From Ruminococcaceae bacterium UBA3818 (GTDB lineage: Bacteria; Bacillota; Clostridia; Oscillospirales; Ruminococcaceae), in assembly GCA_002369315.1 (NCBI GenBank), contig DFDW01000025.1, positions 1 to 64,000 of the forward strand: 64,000 nucleotides of DNA, given 5' to 3'. This document shows, piece after piece, positions 62,504-64,000 of the stretch. The position numbers and the translations under genes were made by a program. Positions within the stretch are counted from its first letter, which is position 1; every line of letters begins with the position of its first letter. The notes under the pieces were generated by a model. It saw only the letters and a list, made by a program, of their open reading frames with translations, searched no databases and had not been told where the DNA came from.

Positions 62504-63439
62504 TTGCGTATTGTGTATATGGGAACGCCGGATTTTGCCGTTCCTACTTTGCAGGCGCTGCTGGACAGCAGCCACGAGGTAGTGGGGGTGTTTTCCCAGC
62601 CTGACCGGCCCAAAGGGCGCGGCTATAAGCTGGTTCCGCCGCCGGTAAAAGAATTGGCGCTGGCTCATGGAATCCCGGTGTATCAGCCGGTGAAGATGCG
62701 GGACGGCACCGCGTTGGCGGCTTTAGAACAACTGAAGCCGGATGTGATTGTAGTGGCCGCTTACGGGCGGATTTTGCCCAAGGAGATTCTGGAACTTCCG
62801 GCGTATGGATGCGTCAATGTCCATGCGTCTTTGCTGCCCCGGTACCGGGGCGCCGGACCGGTGCAGTGGAGCGTCATCAACGGCGAAGAAGCAACCGGAG
62901 TGACCACCATGTTCATGGGAGAGGGACTGGACACCGGAGATATCCTGGAGCAGGCGCAAACACCGATTGGCCCGGAGGAAACCGCGGGGGAGCTGATGGA
63001 CCGCCTGGCAGCGATCGGTGCGCAATTGCTTTTGCATACGCTGACATTGCTGGAATCGGGAAAAGCGGTCCGTACAAAGCAGGATGAGTCGCTGGCCACC
63101 TATGCGCCAATGCTTCAGAAATCCGACGGAGCGCTGGACTTTTCCAGGCCGGCCCAAAAGCTTTACGACCAGATCCGCGGCGTATCTCCCTGGCCGTCCG
63201 CCTACGCTTATCTGGACGGCAAACGGCTCAAAGTGCACAAAGCGGCGCTTTTGCCCGACCAGACCGGTGAGCCTGGCGAGATCCGGGATGGCAAACGGCT
63301 GATCGTCGGCTGCGGCGAAGGCTCTCTGGAGCTTTTGGAAGTGCAGCCGGAAGGCGGAAAACGGATGCGGGGCGAAGATTTCCTGCGGGGCCGCCGCCCG
63401 GGCGCGGAGAAAAAATTTACATCCTGCCCATCAGAATGA
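62504..63439 (+). CDS. fmt: Methionyl-tRNA formyltransferase
   Basis: A 311-residue enzyme that formylates initiator Met-tRNA using 10-formyl-THF from FolD. RIVYMGTPDFAVPTL is the N-terminus, HASLLPRYRGAGPVQW holds the catalytic Asn/His/Asp region (the preceding VN is present) and the C-terminal OB-like domain follows. I chose the TTG at 62504 with aaggtg six bases ahead; GTG 62495 gives three more residues. Confidence 0.95.
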   Translation: MRIVYMGTPDFAVPTLQALLDSSHEVVGVFSQPDRPKGRGYKLVPPPVKELALAHGIPVYQPVKMRDGTALAALEQLKPDVIVVAAYGRILPKEILELPAYGCVNVHASLLPRYRGAGPVQWSVINGEEATGVTTMFMGEGLDTGDILEQAQTPIGPEETAGELMDRLAAIGAQLLLHTLTLLESGKAVRTKQDESLATYAPMLQKSDGALDFSRPAQKLYDQIRGVSPWPSAYAYLDGKRLKVHKAALLPDQTGEPGEIRDGKRLIVGCGEGSLELLEVQPEGGKRMRGEDFLRGRRPGAEKKFTSCPSE

Positions 63440-63548
63440 CATAATTGATGGTTATGATAAGAGAAAAGCCGTTTTTTTGAGAAAAAGCAGATTTTCCCAA
63501 GAAAACAGCCAAAAACGATTATGATTTTCTGATAAAGGAAGCGTGTGT

Positions 63549-64000
63549 ATGTTCTATAATTTATTTGATCCGTATTACTGGATTCTGATTGTTCCATCTC
63601 TGCTTCTGGCGCTTTGGGCGCAGATGATGGTATCCTCCAATTTTAAAAAATATTCCCAGGTTTACAACCGTCGGGGCTATACCGGCGCTGATGCGGCCCG
63701 CATGATTTTGGACAGCAATGGGCTGTATCATGTGCGCATTGAGCGGGTATCCGGCAATCTGACCGACCATTACGACCCCAAAGCCGAAGTGATTCGGCTG
63801 TCTGATTCGGTTTACGGTTCGGCCTCGGTAGCCGCGGTGGGCGTTGCGGCCCACGAGGCGGGGCACGCTGTACAGCACGCCACCGGGTATTTGCCGATCA
63901 AAATCCGTTCGGCGATCATTCCCGTTACCCAGATCGGATCTCAGTTATCGATTCCGCTGATTTTATTGGGATTTTTGTTCCAATTGAAACCGCTGGTGTT
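63549..64000 (+). CDS. YugP-family neutral zinc metallopeptidase, 3' truncated
   Basis: The first 150 codons of a membrane zinc peptidase. A first helix (about 9-27) precedes YNRRGYTGADAARMIL, then the zinc motif AAHEAGHAVQHA (H102, H106). A second hydrophobic stretch begins at the window edge. Family function is not established; it is often in this operon position after fmt. The stop codon lies beyond 64000. Confidence 0.88.
   Translation, partial: MFYNLFDPYYWILIVPSLLLALWAQMMVSSNFKKYSQVYNRRGYTGADAARMILDSNGLYHVRIERVSGNLTDHYDPKAEVIRLSDSVYGSASVAAVGVAAHEAGHAVQHATGYLPIKIRSAIIPVTQIGSQLSIPLILLGFLFQLKPLV

Overview
The window reads as chromosomal core DNA of a spore-forming, strictly anaerobic Firmicute of class Clostridia, most likely Oscillospiraceae/Ruminococcaceae. 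This is inferred from moderate-to-high GC, strong AGGAGG-type ribosome binding sites with frequent GTG/TTG starts, SigA-type promoters (TTGnnn-17-TATAAT), rubrerythrin, FeoAB, ECF vitamin transport, a SpoIVFA/SpoIVFB-like pair, RemA and Prp/L27. I saw no tRNA or rRNA gene, insertion sequence, phage gene or CRISPR array. About 61 protein genes are tightly packed; those at 46.5-54.6 kb are mostly on the minus strand and the rest on plus.

Layout. 0-9.2 kb is a sulfur and one-carbon block: O-acetylhomoserine sulfhydrylase (5' truncated), cysK, mnmA, cysE, a NifS-type desulfurase, then metF, a stand-alone MetH activation domain and metH. 9.4-11.6 kb is feoA-feoB. 11.7-15.4 kb is the SRP/ribosome operon ylxM-ffh-rpsP-khpA-rimM-trmD, lacking its usual last gene rplS. 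15.5-21.3 kb holds two orphan membrane proteins, recD2, comF, an MreB-like gene and a cyclophilin-like lipoprotein. 21.4-26.4 kb has nucleoside salvage (deoB-cdd-pdp), a PHP phosphatase and an M20 peptidase.

26.7-33.8 kb is the most unusual stretch. A GHL10 lipoprotein sits beside a 1258-residue protein that joins a GHL10-like domain, an Amidase_3 domain and Big_2 repeats. After a terminator and a SigE-like promoter come an M23 peptidase and a site-2 protease resembling SpoIVFA/SpoIVFB. 33.9-45.6 kb continues with a radical SAM/DUF2344 pair, rplS as its own unit, the YfmF/YfmH M16 pair, lgt, folD, rplU-prp-rpmA, obgE, mrnC and a YitT transporter. In Bacillus the spoIVF and rplU-prp-rpmA-obg segments are contiguous, so here the neighbourhood looks opened up by insertions.

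45.7-54.6 kb includes an S51-like peptidase, coaX-panT (minus), rubrerythrin, a phosphate operon on the minus strand (Na/Pi symporter-PhoU, response regulator, histidine kinase) with PhoP-box-like repeats upstream, and a DUF4080 radical SAM gene. 54.7-64 kb carries an orphan membrane-anchored protein, a PerR/Fur repressor, pncB and the operon yicC-remA-gmk-rpoZ-priA-def-fmt-yugP, the last gene cut by the window edge. All assignments come from reading motifs and gene order; no database search was run.
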